From the NCBI GenBank assembly GCA_037444825.1, contig JBBILR010000013.1, positions 1-64,000 of the forward strand: 64,000 nt of DNA. The letters are read 5' to 3'. Under the pieces are notes generated by a model. It made no database searches, had not been told where the DNA came from, and was given only the letters and a program-made list of their open reading frames with translations. Origin of the DNA: JBFLVU01 sp037444825 (GTDB taxonomy: Bacteria; Acidobacteriota; UBA4820; DSQY01). Made by a program: the position numbers and the translations under genes. Positions 1 through 7,622 of this stretch are shown here, piece by piece; positions within the stretch are counted from its first letter, which is position 1; the number at the start of each line of letters is the position of its first letter.

Positions 1-18
1 ACCCCCCGCCGCTGCCGT

Positions 19-48
19 TTGCCTGCGCCCTCGGGAAGGTGCTACATT
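19..48 (+). promoter_or_regulatory. Sigma70-type promoter of the NYN-domain gene
   Basis: TTGCCT at 19-24 and TACATT at 43-48 are separated by 18 bp, and the -10 box is preceded by TGC, an extended -10 (TGn). Transcription would start near 55, giving a leader of about 15 nt that contains the Shine-Dalgarno of the gene starting at 71. This is a consensus match read by eye. Confidence 0.45.
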
Positions 49-70
49 GTTCTTCCAAGGAGAGTTACCC

Positions 71-889
71 GTGAACGAACCGTCCAAAGACAACACCCCG
101 CGCATCGCCCTCTTCATCGACTTCGACAACGGTCAACTGGACATCAGCCGGATCCTCTACGCGCTGCGGGAAAAAGGCATCATCATCCTCAAGAAGGCCT
201 ACGGGGACTGGGGGAAGTTCGCCCAGTTCCGGAGGCTCCTCGCCGAGCACGGCGTGGACCTGGTGGAGCGCCCCACCATCCACGCGGGGGGGGACAAGAA
301 CGGGGCCGACATCCAGCTGGCCGTGGACGCCCTGGACGCCTGCCTCACCAACCCCCACATCGACGTCTTCGCCATCGTCTCCGGGGACAGCGACTTCCTG
401 CCCCTCATCTCCCGCCTCCAGGCCTACAACAAGAAGGTCGTCATCATCGGGATGCGGAAGACCACCTCCTCCGTCGTCATGCGGAACTGCAACGAGTACC
501 TGGCCTACGAAAACATCCCGGCACCGGGCGAGGTGAGCCCCGACGCGGAGGCCCGCCACCCCGAGGCCGACCCCAAGGACCTCCCGGGGGCCTTCGCCCT
601 GCTGCGGAGGGCCATCGCCCTTTTAGAGGACGAGGACCGGGCCGTGGATTCGTCGGTCCTCAAGCAGAAGATGCTCCAGCTCTCGCCCACCTTCGACGAG
701 AAGACCTTCGGGTTCTCCCAGTTCAAGGCCTTCCTGGCGGAGGCCCAGAAGAACCAGATCATCCACATCGGGAAGAAGGTGGACGGAATCTACCCCATCA
801 CCCTGGGGCGCAAGGGCCGGGAATTGGAGGAGGAGTCCCAGGAGGCCCCGCCGGAGCCCCCGCCCAAGCGGCGGTACCGCCGGCGCTAG
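71..889 (+). CDS. NYN (PIN-like) domain protein with C-terminal OST-HTH/LOTUS domain, LabA/DUF88-like
   Basis: The 272-residue protein has an N-terminal NYN nuclease-like fold. Acidic residues that would bind metal are visible: D17 and D19 in FIDFDNG, D75 and D80 in the GDKNGAD stretch, and D106 and D108 in SGDSDF. Residues about 165-235 look like an OST-HTH/LOTUS RNA-binding domain, followed by a basic, proline-rich tail ending RRYRRR. The family is thought to act on RNA; the substrate is unknown here. I chose GTG at 71 because AAGGAGAG lies 7 nt upstream, whereas an upstream in-frame start at 47 falls in the promoter -10. The stop overlaps the convergent deacetylase stop in a shared CTAG. 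Confidence 0.85.
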   Translation: MNEPSKDNTPRIALFIDFDNGQLDISRILYALREKGIIILKKAYGDWGKFAQFRRLLAEHGVDLVERPTIHAGGDKNGADIQLAVDALDACLTNPHIDVFAIVSGDSDFLPLISRLQAYNKKVVIIGMRKTTSSVVMRNCNEYLAYENIPAPGEVSPDAEARHPEADPKDLPGAFALLRRAIALLEDEDRAVDSSVLKQKMLQLSPTFDEKTFGFSQFKAFLAEAQKNQIIHIGKKVDGIYPITLGRKGRELEEESQEAPPEPPPKRRYRRR

Positions 890-2304
890 TTCCCCGCCGG
901 CGGCGCGGCGGAGGGCTGGGGCCAGGCCTCGTCCACCGTTCCGAAGGAATACCCCCTTCCTTTGAGGTCCGCGATCATCTCGGGGAGCACCGCGTCCAGA
1001 CGGTCCGCCGACCGCCGTTCGCTTCCGAGGTGCATGAGGAGAATCCCCCCCGACAGGCCTTCGGGTTCCCTGGCCGCCTGGCGGCGCACGGCGTCCAGGA
1101 TCTGGCTCGGGCTCTTGAAGAGGGGGTCCTCGGGGCTGGCCACCCAGTCGAGGGTGTCCAGGCGGGGGGTCCAGTAGACGTGGCGGTAGCCCGAGGCCGC
1201 CGCCCACCTCAAAATCTGCCCGTTGAACTCCCCGAAGGGGGCCCTCCAGTAGGGAGCCAGGTCTTTTCCCGTGATGAGCCGGAACAGGTCCGCCGCCCGC
1301 TGGAGCTGGCTCTTCACGAACTCCTCGGTGACGCCGGAGAGGGTCTGCTGGCGCCGGTTGAAGGAGAAGGTGGTGAGGTGGGGATGGCTGAAGGTGTGGT
1401 TGCCCACGACGTGGCCTTCCCGCGCCATCCGGAGGACCAAGTCGGGGTAGCGCCGCATGTACTCCCCGGTGAGGAAGAGGGTGGCCCGGATCTCCTCCCG
1501 CTTCAAGGCGTCCAGGATCGCTTCGGTGGCGTTGGCGTTGGAGCCGCCGTCGAAGGTCAGGAAGACCTGCCTGCGCGAGGTGGGGCCGCGGGAGAGGCTC
1601 AGGCCGTTCACCGGCGGTTCCGGGACGGCGGCCGTCTCCAGCGGCACCGGTTCCGGCCGGGCCAGGAGCTCCACGAGGACGGCGGGGCTGAAGGACGAAT
1701 CCCCCCGGTTGTCGAAGTACCGGGCCTGGAGGATGCACCGCCGGTCGGGCAGGGGAACGGAGTCGAACCGCCACCGCCCGTCGGCGGCCATGCGCACGTC
1801 CACCTTTTCCCCGTTCACGTAGAGTCCCACCATGGCCTCGGGGGGCGCCGTCCCTTCCACGGCGATGCGGCTCGAAGAGACCGACGTGCCATTCCCCGGC
1901 GCGAGGATCCGCACCGGCCCCGGCGCGTCCCAGTCCAGGCTCTCCATGTCCAGCCCCCTCTCCCGGACGTTGCGGAAGGCCGGGAGGGGAGGTTCGGGCG
2001 CCTCCACGAAGCGGTCCAGGCTGGAGGACAGCCAGATCACCAGCCCGCCCATCGCCAGCAGAACCGCCAGGCCCAGGAGCCGGAACCAGCGCCCCTGCAG
2101 GGCGGTGCGGTTGAGCCGGTCCAGACGGTGGAGGATCTCCCCCCGCCGGTGGGCCCCTATGCAGGCCTCGGAACAAAAAATGTGCCCTCGGGCCCGGACC
2201 TGGCACGCGGGGCAGATGGGCTTGCGGCACTGGTAGCATCGCCGCCGGGCGGGCCGGGTGGGGTGTCTATGGCAGAAGAAGGTCTCGCCGGCGTCCTTCC
2301 CCAT
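886..2304 (-). CDS. Membrane-anchored polysaccharide deacetylase (NodB) with N-terminal zinc finger and Ig-like domain
   Basis: The 472-residue protein has four parts. Residues 10-55 carry a Cys/His cluster resembling a B-box zinc finger (C11, H12, C23, C26, C31, C34, C44, C48). A single transmembrane helix spans about 74-95. An Ig-like segment occupies about 130-215. A NodB carbohydrate esterase domain follows from about 247. NodB motif 1 reads TFDGG (251-254) rather than TFDD, and motif 2 is HTFSH with H303 and H307. The catalytic domain should face the periplasm and deacetylate an N- or O-acetylated sugar polymer, possibly peptidoglycan or an exopolysaccharide; the substrate is not deducible. 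The ATG has no Shine-Dalgarno and lies 7 nt after a -10 box. Confidence 0.85.
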   Translation of the reverse strand: MGKDAGETFFCHRHPTRPARRRCYQCRKPICPACQVRARGHIFCSEACIGAHRRGEILHRLDRLNRTALQGRWFRLLGLAVLLAMGGLVIWLSSSLDRFVEAPEPPLPAFRNVRERGLDMESLDWDAPGPVRILAPGNGTSVSSSRIAVEGTAPPEAMVGLYVNGEKVDVRMAADGRWRFDSVPLPDRRCILQARYFDNRGDSSFSPAVLVELLARPEPVPLETAAVPEPPVNGLSLSRGPTSRRQVFLTFDGGSNANATEAILDALKREEIRATLFLTGEYMRRYPDLVLRMAREGHVVGNHTFSHPHLTTFSFNRRQQTLSGVTEEFVKSQLQRAADLFRLITGKDLAPYWRAPFGEFNGQILRWAAASGYRHVYWTPRLDTLDWVASPEDPLFKSPSQILDAVRRQAAREPEGLSGGILLMHLGSERRSADRLDAVLPEMIADLKGRGYSFGTVDEAWPQPSAAPPAGN

Positions 2305-2311
2305 GGCCGAA

Positions 2312-2317
2312 AGGATA
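2312..2317 (-). promoter_or_regulatory. Extended -10 box implying a leaderless deacetylase mRNA
   Basis: On the minus strand TATCCT is preceded by TGG (extended -10) and ends 7 nt before the ATG at 2304. RNA polymerase would therefore start at or next to the A of the start codon. No Shine-Dalgarno is present. No good -35 is visible. The same arrangement recurs before the LD-carboxypeptidase gene. Confidence 0.45.
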
Positions 2318-2363
2318 CCATCCCGCGGCGCTCGTCCTTTGGGTACACTCTCTCGGGGAGGCC

Positions 2364-3284
2364 ATGACCCGGACCCTGTTGAAGCGCCTCGCGCTCTTTT
2401 TTCCCTCCACCTTCGCCGTGGTGACGGCGGTCTTCTTCCTCGGAAGGGCCCTCCCCGGCGACCCGGGGGAAATCCTCCTGGGGGAAGGGGCCGCCGCGGA
2501 GGCCCGCCTGGAGTGGCGCAGGGCCGAGGGCCTGGACCTACCCCTGCACGTCCAGTACGGCCGGTTTCTCGCCGGCCTGGCCCGCCTGGACCTGGGCCGC
2601 TCCCTGAGGACGGGGAGGCCGGTGGTCCTGGAGCTGGGAGAGGCCCTCCCCGAAACCCTCCGGCTGGGCACAGCCGCCCTCATCCTCACCGTGCTCCTGG
2701 CCTTTCCCTTGGCGCTGGCCGCCGGCCGGGGAAGCGGGTGGCTCCGTGCGGGCGCGTCGGCCTTTTCCAGCGCGTCCCTCGCCCTGCCCTCGTTCTTGCT
2801 GGGCCCCCTTCTCCTGCTGGCTCTGGCGGTGGAGACCCCCTTCTTTCCCGTCTCCGGATCCGACGAACCGGGCGCCCTCTTCCTTCCCGCCGTCACGCTG
2901 GCCGTTCCTTCGTCGGCCTTTCTCTCCCGGGTGCTCGCCGCCGCCCTTCGGGAGGAGGCGGGACGGGACTACCTGAGGGCCGCCAGGGCGCGCGGGCTGG
3001 GCGCCCTTCCCGCCTTCCTCCGCCACGCCCTTCCCAACGCCCTCCCGGCGGGGGTGACGGTGCTGGGCCTGCAGGCGGGGGCCCTGCTCACGGGGGCCAT
3101 CTTTACCGAGAAGATCTTCCGCTGGCCCGGCCTGGGAAGCCTGACCCTCTCGGCCATCTCCGGGAGGGACTACCCCGTGGTTCAGGGGGCCGTGATCCTC
3201 TTCGCCGTGGTGACGCTCTCGGCCACCCTTTTGGCGGATTTGGCGGCGGCGGCGCTGGACCCCAGGGGGCGCGACGGTGGGTGA
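2364..3284 (+). CDS. ABC transporter permease, DppB/OppB family
   Basis: The 306-residue inner-membrane protein has an N-terminal helix with the family hallmark GRALPGDP near residue 27, then about five further hydrophobic helices. The cytoplasmic EAA loop is visible around residues 195-225 (DYLRAARARG followed by HALPNALPAG). DppB-type permeases pair with a DppC-type partner to import dipeptides, oligopeptides or nickel complexes. The partner follows with an 8-nt overlap. No substrate-binding protein or ATPase gene lies in the neighbourhood, so the substrate is open and the ATPases must be encoded elsewhere. GGGGAG precedes the ATG at about 6 nt. Confidence 0.9.
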   Translation: MTRTLLKRLALFFPSTFAVVTAVFFLGRALPGDPGEILLGEGAAAEARLEWRRAEGLDLPLHVQYGRFLAGLARLDLGRSLRTGRPVVLELGEALPETLRLGTAALILTVLLAFPLALAAGRGSGWLRAGASAFSSASLALPSFLLGPLLLLALAVETPFFPVSGSDEPGALFLPAVTLAVPSSAFLSRVLAAALREEAGRDYLRAARARGLGALPAFLRHALPNALPAGVTVLGLQAGALLTGAIFTEKIFRWPGLGSLTLSAISGRDYPVVQGAVILFAVVTLSATLLADLAAAALDPRGRDGG

Positions 3285-4122
3285 GGTCGGCCCCCTCCCC
3301 CGGACGTCGCTGGCGGGAAAGGCGGCGGTTTTGCTCCTGCTCCTCTGGATTTTCGGAGCCGCCGGCGCGCCCCTGCTTTCGCCCCACTCCTACCGGAGCC
3401 AGGACCTCGCCCGCCGGCTGGAGGCCCCCACGGCGGACCACCCGCTGGGGACCGACGAGCTGGGGCGGGACGTCCTGTCTCGCGCCCTGTACGGGGCCCG
3501 GGTTTCCCTGGCGGTGACGGCCGCCGCCCTCCTGCTCTCGCTGGCCGTGGGTGCCCTCCTGGGGACGGCGGCGGGGCTCCTGGGCGGCTCCTTCGACCTG
3601 GTGCTGGGGCGCCTCATGGACACCCTGATGGCCCTCCCGGGGATCCTGGTGGCCATCGCGGTGCTGGCCTACTCGGGCCGCGGCTTCGTCCCCCTGGTGG
3701 CCGCCCTGTCGGCCACGTCGTGGGTGGGCTACGCCCGGGTGGCCCGAACCCTGGCCCGGCGAACCGCGGCGGAGGACTACGTGGCGGCGTCGAGGGCCGC
3801 CGGTGCCGGGGCGCCCCACATTCTCCTAAGGCACGTGCTCCCGGCGGCCCTCCCCGTCCTCCTCGTGCAGGCCGCCGCCGGCGCCGCCTCGGTGATGGTG
3901 GCGGAGGCGGGTCTGTCCTTCCTGGGATTGGGGGTACCGCCCCCGTACCCCTCTTGGGGGGAAATGCTGGCCTCCGGCTGCGACACCCTCCTGGAGGCTC
4001 CCCACCTGGCGGCGGTGCCGGGGGTGCTTCTCTTTTCGGCCGTTTGGGCCTTAAATACCTTCGGGGAGGGGCTGGCGCGGTCCCTCGGCCCCGCGAGGAG
4101 ACTCCGTGTGGACGCTCTATAG
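3277..4122 (+). CDS. ABC transporter permease, DppC/OppC family
   Basis: The 281-residue inner-membrane protein starts at GTG 3277 inside the end of the dppB-like gene, so it is probably translationally coupled. It carries the DppC hallmarks HPLGTDELGRDVLSR near residue 50, an EAA loop (EDYVAASRAAG, then HVLPAALP) and the C-terminal LSFLGLGVPPPYPSWGEML block. About six helices are expected. It should form the heterodimeric membrane channel with the preceding permease. Its last codons overlap the waaA start by 17 nt, which links an importer pore to LPS assembly in one transcript; whether this is functional or only compaction cannot be told. Confidence 0.9.
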   Translation: MGEVGPLPRTSLAGKAAVLLLLLWIFGAAGAPLLSPHSYRSQDLARRLEAPTADHPLGTDELGRDVLSRALYGARVSLAVTAAALLLSLAVGALLGTAAGLLGGSFDLVLGRLMDTLMALPGILVAIAVLAYSGRGFVPLVAALSATSWVGYARVARTLARRTAAEDYVAASRAAGAGAPHILLRHVLPAALPVLLVQAAAGAASVMVAEAGLSFLGLGVPPPYPSWGEMLASGCDTLLEAPHLAAVPGVLLFSAVWALNTFGEGLARSLGPARRLRVDAL

Positions 4123-5338
4123 GATCGCCGCCTCCTTCCTCTCTCCCTTCTGGCTCCTGGCTCTCGGCCTGGGCCAGCGCCGCCGCTTCCGGCCGGCGGA
4201 GCGGCTGGGTTTCCTGCCGCGGCCCTCGGAGCCCCCCGTCTGGGTCCAGGCGGTCTCCCTGGGAGAGGCGAGGATCGCCCTGCGGCTCGGCGCGGTGCTC
4301 CGCTCCCTGGGGTTTCCCGTCTTTTTCACCTCCACCACCGCCGCCGGCCTGGAAGCGCTGGAGCGGGAGGGGGCCCCCTTCTCGGCCTTTCCCCTGGACC
4401 TCCCCTCCGCGGCGAGGCGGGCCCTCTCCCGCGTTCGCCCCCGGGCCCTGATTCTCGTGGAGACGGAACTTTGGCCCGTTCTGATCCGGGAGGCGAAGCG
4501 AAAGGGGATCCCGGTCCTCGTCGTCAACGGGCGGCTCTCCGACCGCGCCCTGAGCCGGTGTCTCCGTTTCAGAAGCCTTTACCGGCGCGTCCTGGACGGG
4601 GTTTTCGTGGGGGCGCAGACGGAGGAGCACGCCGCCCGGTTCCGCCTCCTGGGTGCGGCGCCCGAGCGGGTGACGGTGCTCGGCAACCTGAAGTACGACC
4701 TCCTCCCACCCCCGAACTTCGAGGAAGCGAGGGAGGCCCTGGCAAGGCTCCATCCCGGCGGGGGAGCGCTGTGGGTGGCCGGCTCCGTTCGGGAGGGGGA
4801 AGAGGACGCCGTGGTGGAGGCCCACGCCTCCCTTCGGGCCAGCCTCCCCGGTGCCCGGCTGCTCCTGGCCCCCCGTCACCTCGAACGAACGGCGGCGGCC
4901 GAGGAAGCCTGCCGGCGCCGGGGGCTGAAGACCGTCCGGCGGACAACGGCCTCGCCGGGGGAGGATTGGGACGTCCTCCTGCTCGACACCTTCGGGGAGC
5001 TCTGGGCGGCCTACGCGCTGGGCGAGGCGGCCTTCGTGGGGGGAAGCCTGGTGGCCATGGGAGGGCAGAACGTTCTGGAGCCGGCCTACCTCGGGAAGCC
5101 CGTCCTCTTCGGGCCGCATACCGAGAATTTCCGTGAGGACGCGGAGCGCCTCCTGGCCTCCGGCGGCGGCTTCCGGGTGGATTCCCCCAAGGCGTTGGCC
5201 TGGCGCCTGGAGAGCCTCCTGAGGGACCCGGATCTCGCGCGGGCCGCGGGGCTCAAGGCCCGCGCCGCGGTGGAGTCGCACCGCGGAGCGGTGGAGCGGG
5301 CCGCCCGCTGGGTGGCCGGCACCGTGCCGGGGATCTAA
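4106..5338 (+). CDS. waaA: 3-deoxy-D-manno-octulosonic acid (Kdo) transferase
   Basis: The 410-residue glycosyltransferase (GT30) transfers Kdo from CMP-Kdo to lipid A precursor at the inner face of the inner membrane. It shows a hydrophobic N-terminal anchor (about residues 1-25), the acceptor-side loop WVQAVSLGEA with the conserved glutamate, the segment LILVETELWPVLI, GNLKYD at about residue 193, and the nucleotide-binding region GGSLVAMGGQNVLEPAYLGKPVLFGPHTENF split across about 310-340. Length fits the family (about 400-430). It proves an LPS-bearing envelope. CMP-Kdo precursor genes kdsA, kdsD and kdsC lie in the same window at 28.6-31.0 kb; kdsB and lpxK are not here. Confidence 0.95.
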   Translation: MWTLYRIAASFLSPFWLLALGLGQRRRFRPAERLGFLPRPSEPPVWVQAVSLGEARIALRLGAVLRSLGFPVFFTSTTAAGLEALEREGAPFSAFPLDLPSAARRALSRVRPRALILVETELWPVLIREAKRKGIPVLVVNGRLSDRALSRCLRFRSLYRRVLDGVFVGAQTEEHAARFRLLGAAPERVTVLGNLKYDLLPPPNFEEAREALARLHPGGGALWVAGSVREGEEDAVVEAHASLRASLPGARLLLAPRHLERTAAAEEACRRRGLKTVRRTTASPGEDWDVLLLDTFGELWAAYALGEAAFVGGSLVAMGGQNVLEPAYLGKPVLFGPHTENFREDAERLLASGGGFRVDSPKALAWRLESLLRDPDLARAAGLKARAAVESHRGAVERAARWVAGTVPGI

Positions 5339-5351
5339 GGGAAAGCGGCCT

Positions 5352-6221
5352 TCACTCCGAGACGAAGTGGAGCCGTCCGCCGTCCCACCGGGCGGGCACT
5401 TCCAGCGGCAGCGGCCGCTTCCTCCTCCGATGGCCCACGGGAAGCCCCACGACCAAGGGCTTTTCGGGGGGGAGGAGCTCCCGGACCCGCAGGGCCACGT
5501 CCTCCTCCCGTTCCCCTTCCCCCATCCCGGTGAACGACCCCAGGAGGACCCCCGCGGCGCGCTCGAACCACCCCGCCCCGGCCAGGTGGGTGAGAAGCCG
5601 GTCGATGCGGTAGAGCCGTTCCCCCACGTCCTCCAGAAACAGCCACCGGTCCACCAGGGCCGGTTCCCAGGGTGTACCCACCAGCACCGACAGGAGGGTC
5701 AGACAGCCGCCAACCACCGGGAAAGGCCCGCGGGGCTCCGGAGGCCCCTTTCCCGGCAGGGGGAGGTACCGGCCTTCCAATGCCTTCCAGAGAGGATCCA
5801 GGACGCAGACTCCCCGCCGGCCGAGCTCTTGCACGGACGGGGCGTAGAGGAGGCGGGCGGGCTTTCGCTGGGCCCAGGCGAAAAGGGCCGTGGCGTCGGA
5901 GAATCCGCAGAGGGTCTTGGGGCGGCGCCGAAGGCCCCCGTCGTCCAATCCCATCAGCAGCCGCGTGGTGCCGTACCCGCCGCGGGCGAACCAGACCACG
6001 TCGGCCAGGGGATCGTCCAGGGCCTCCTGGAGGTCCTGAAGGCGTTCGTCGTCCGTTCCCGCCAGGTATCCGCGGCGCTCCCGAAGAAAGTGGCCCTCCC
6101 GAACCTCGAAGCCTCTCCGACGGAGCAGGCCGAGCCCCGCCTCCAGGTCCTCCCGGTGCACGGGACCGGCGGGGGCGACCACGTGAATACGGAGCCTTCG
6201 TTGCGGCGGCTTCTTCTCCAC
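5352..6221 (-). CDS. LD-carboxypeptidase, peptidase family S66 (LdcA/MccF-like)
   Basis: The 289-residue protein has the S66 catalytic triad in order: S108 in GFSDATAL, E197 in FLEDVGE and H264 in GLPVGH. The N-terminal VVAPAGPV and the RGGYGTTRLL loop are also typical. LdcA enzymes remove the terminal D-Ala from murein tetrapeptides in cytoplasmic recycling; MccF relatives cleave microcin C-like acyl-adenylates. No signal peptide is seen, which fits a cytoplasmic enzyme. The start is GTG at 6221, with no Shine-Dalgarno, 6 nt after a TATCCT -10 box. A longer in-frame start at 6300 would run through the promoter and is rejected. It converges on waaA. Confidence 0.9.
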   Translation of the reverse strand: MEKKPPQRRLRIHVVAPAGPVHREDLEAGLGLLRRRGFEVREGHFLRERRGYLAGTDDERLQDLQEALDDPLADVVWFARGGYGTTRLLMGLDDGGLRRRPKTLCGFSDATALFAWAQRKPARLLYAPSVQELGRRGVCVLDPLWKALEGRYLPLPGKGPPEPRGPFPVVGGCLTLLSVLVGTPWEPALVDRWLFLEDVGERLYRIDRLLTHLAGAGWFERAAGVLLGSFTGMGEGEREEDVALRVRELLPPEKPLVVGLPVGHRRRKRPLPLEVPARWDGGRLHFVSE

Positions 6222-6227
6222 GATCCC

Positions 6228-6233
6228 AGGATA
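6228..6233 (-). promoter_or_regulatory. Extended -10 box implying a leaderless LD-carboxypeptidase mRNA
   Basis: On the minus strand TATCCT is preceded by TGG and followed after 6 nt by the GTG start codon at 6221, so the predicted first transcribed base is the G of the start codon. There is no Shine-Dalgarno between them. The octamer GGTATCCT is shared with the deacetylase promoter at 2312 and the CNNM gene promoter at 57810. Confidence 0.45.
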
Positions 6234-6257
6234 CCATGGGCTTCCCCCCTCGTCGTC

Positions 6258-6286
6258 TTGACTTGGCCCCCCCGCTCGCGTAAGAT
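6258..6286 (+). promoter_or_regulatory. Promoter of tRNA-Phe
   Basis: TTGACT at 6258-6263 and TAAGAT at 6281-6286 are exactly 17 bp apart. Transcription would begin near 6293, about 17 nt before the mature tRNA 5' end. Confidence 0.7.
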
Positions 6287-6309
6287 GAAAAAGCCCGCAA
6301 GGGCGCGGT

Positions 6310-6385
6310 GCCCCTGTAGCTCAGATGGTAGAGCGAGGGACTGAAAATCCCTGCGTCGCTGGTTCAATTCCGGCCGGGGGCACCA
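6310..6385 (+). tRNA. tRNA-Phe (GAA)
   Basis: A full 76-nt cloverleaf is readable. The 7-bp acceptor stem is 6310-6316 with 6375-6381. The anticodon stem AGGGA/TCCCT encloses the loop CTGAAAA with anticodon GAA at 6343-6345. The T arm contains TTCAATT, and A73 plus CCA are encoded at 6382-6385. It decodes phenylalanine; the charging enzyme pheST lies at 59-62 kb in the same window. Confidence 0.97.
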
Positions 6386-6566
6386 GCTTTCTGTCCTGAA
6401 ATCCCCCGAAGCCACCCCTTTGGGTCCTTTTGCCCAAGCCCGGAACGGTGTCTCCTTGCCCCCTTGCTTTTTCTCCGGGCCGATGCCATCGTACGGCCAG
6501 AATCGTGGAGGACGGGCCGAAATATCCCGGGCTGCGGCCCGTGTGGAGGTTCGCGGAGGGGACGAG

Positions 6567-7073
6567 ATGGTCTTCGAGGAGTTGGACGGGAAGACCCGCT
6601 CCTTCATGGTGGAGGAGTTCGACGCCGAAAGGCGAAGCCCCCGGCCCTACAGGCCGGCCGAAATACCGGGGGAGGCGTGGGAGCGCCTGTTGGAGCTTCT
6701 TCGGGAGTCGCTCCATCGGGGGACGGTGGAGGAACTGGCCTCCGCCGTCCGGGAGGCCGCGTCCGAGGGGCGGTTCGAGCCGGTGCGCGACCGCCGGCTC
6801 CTGGAAACCTTCGCCCGCTTCGAATTCTGCACCTGGTACGTCCGGGGCTACTCCCGCCGTCTTCTGGAGGAAGGGGTGGAGTTCGCCCTGGTGGCCCACG
6901 GGGAGGAGGGGCGCCAGCGGACCGGGCGCTGCGGCCTCTTCCAGGGCCAGCTGGTTTCGGTGAGGGCGGTCTACGAAGGGCACCGGGCGAGGTACTGGCC
7001 TCCGCCGGGGAACCCCTTCGCCCTGACGGTGCCGGCCGATCCCCTGTGCCGGCACACCATCCGGAGGCTCTGA
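6567..7073 (+). CDS. Hypothetical protein, 168 residues
   Basis: I do not recognise this protein. It is soluble, with no signal peptide or membrane segment, and mostly helical in the middle (about residues 35-90, rich in Glu and Arg). It has a compact C-terminal part containing FEFCTWYVRGYSRRLLEEG and a final basic stretch. The ATG at 6567 is chosen because GGAGGGG lies about 7 nt upstream; an in-frame start at 6420 would add a poorly coding leader. The gene is followed after 56 nt by a PilZ-domain gene in the same direction, so a link to c-di-GMP output is possible but only inferred from adjacency. Confidence 0.6.
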   Translation: MVFEELDGKTRSFMVEEFDAERRSPRPYRPAEIPGEAWERLLELLRESLHRGTVEELASAVREAASEGRFEPVRDRRLLETFARFEFCTWYVRGYSRRLLEEGVEFALVAHGEEGRQRTGRCGLFQGQLVSVRAVYEGHRARYWPPPGNPFALTVPADPLCRHTIRRL

Positions 7074-7129
7074 GCGTCGGTGTGGGGAACCGCGGCGGCC
7101 GGGGCGGCGGGGGAGAAAGGAGCGCAGGT

Positions 7130-7546
7130 TTGAATGAGCGCAGGTCCGGTCCCAGGGTCCAGGTTCCGGGAAGGGTGGTGGCCAAGTTGAGGGCCTTCGT
7201 GGCGGCGCGGGTGGTGGACATCTCCGCCCGGGGGGTCCAGGTGGAGCTCTCCCACCCCCTCCCCCCCAAGACCCTCTGCGACCTCCGGTTTGCCAAAGGG
7301 GAGGGGGAAGTTCTCCTCCGGGCGGAGGTCCGGCGGTGCCGGGTGTGGGGGATGGGCGACGACGAGAAGGGAAAGCGGGCCTTGCGGTATCGGGCCGGCC
7401 TGGAATTCGCCGATGCCCCGGCGGTGGTCCTCGCCAAGCTGGGCGACGTGGTGCCCGAGATCCTGGCCCTCCCCAAGGCCGGTGCGGCGGGTGTCCCCTC
7501 CCTCGGCGTGGTCATCGAGCCGCGGCCCCCCAAGGAGTCGCAGTAG
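7130..7546 (+). CDS. PilZ-domain protein
   Basis: The 138-residue protein carries the PilZ c-di-GMP-binding signature: an RSGPR (RxxxR) motif at about residues 5-9 and DISARG (D/NxSxxG) at about residues 30-35, followed by alternating beta-strand-like sequence. Single-domain PilZ proteins act as cytoplasmic c-di-GMP receptors controlling motility, pili or polysaccharide. I chose TTG at 7130 because GAAAGGAG lies 7-8 nt upstream and the RxxxR motif follows at once; the nearby ATG at 7134 is out of frame. It may share a transcript with the unknown gene upstream. Other c-di-GMP-related genes are the HD-GYP and pilT genes at 33-36 kb. Confidence 0.8.
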   Translation: MNERRSGPRVQVPGRVVAKLRAFVAARVVDISARGVQVELSHPLPPKTLCDLRFAKGEGEVLLRAEVRRCRVWGMGDDEKGKRALRYRAGLEFADAPAVVLAKLGDVVPEILALPKAGAAGVPSLGVVIEPRPPKESQ

Positions 7547-7622
7547 CGGGCTTCCCCGCAGGACCTCCGGAAAGGAATAATCCTGTCCTCCGGGTGTACC
7601 CTCGAGGGGGTGGAGGGAGGAG

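Noticed and set aside
19..2367. A 782-residue open frame on the plus strand spanning the NYN and deacetylase genes
   Set aside because: It is composition-driven (Pro/Gly/Arg/His-rich), lacks a ribosome site and covers two well-recognised genes in other frames.
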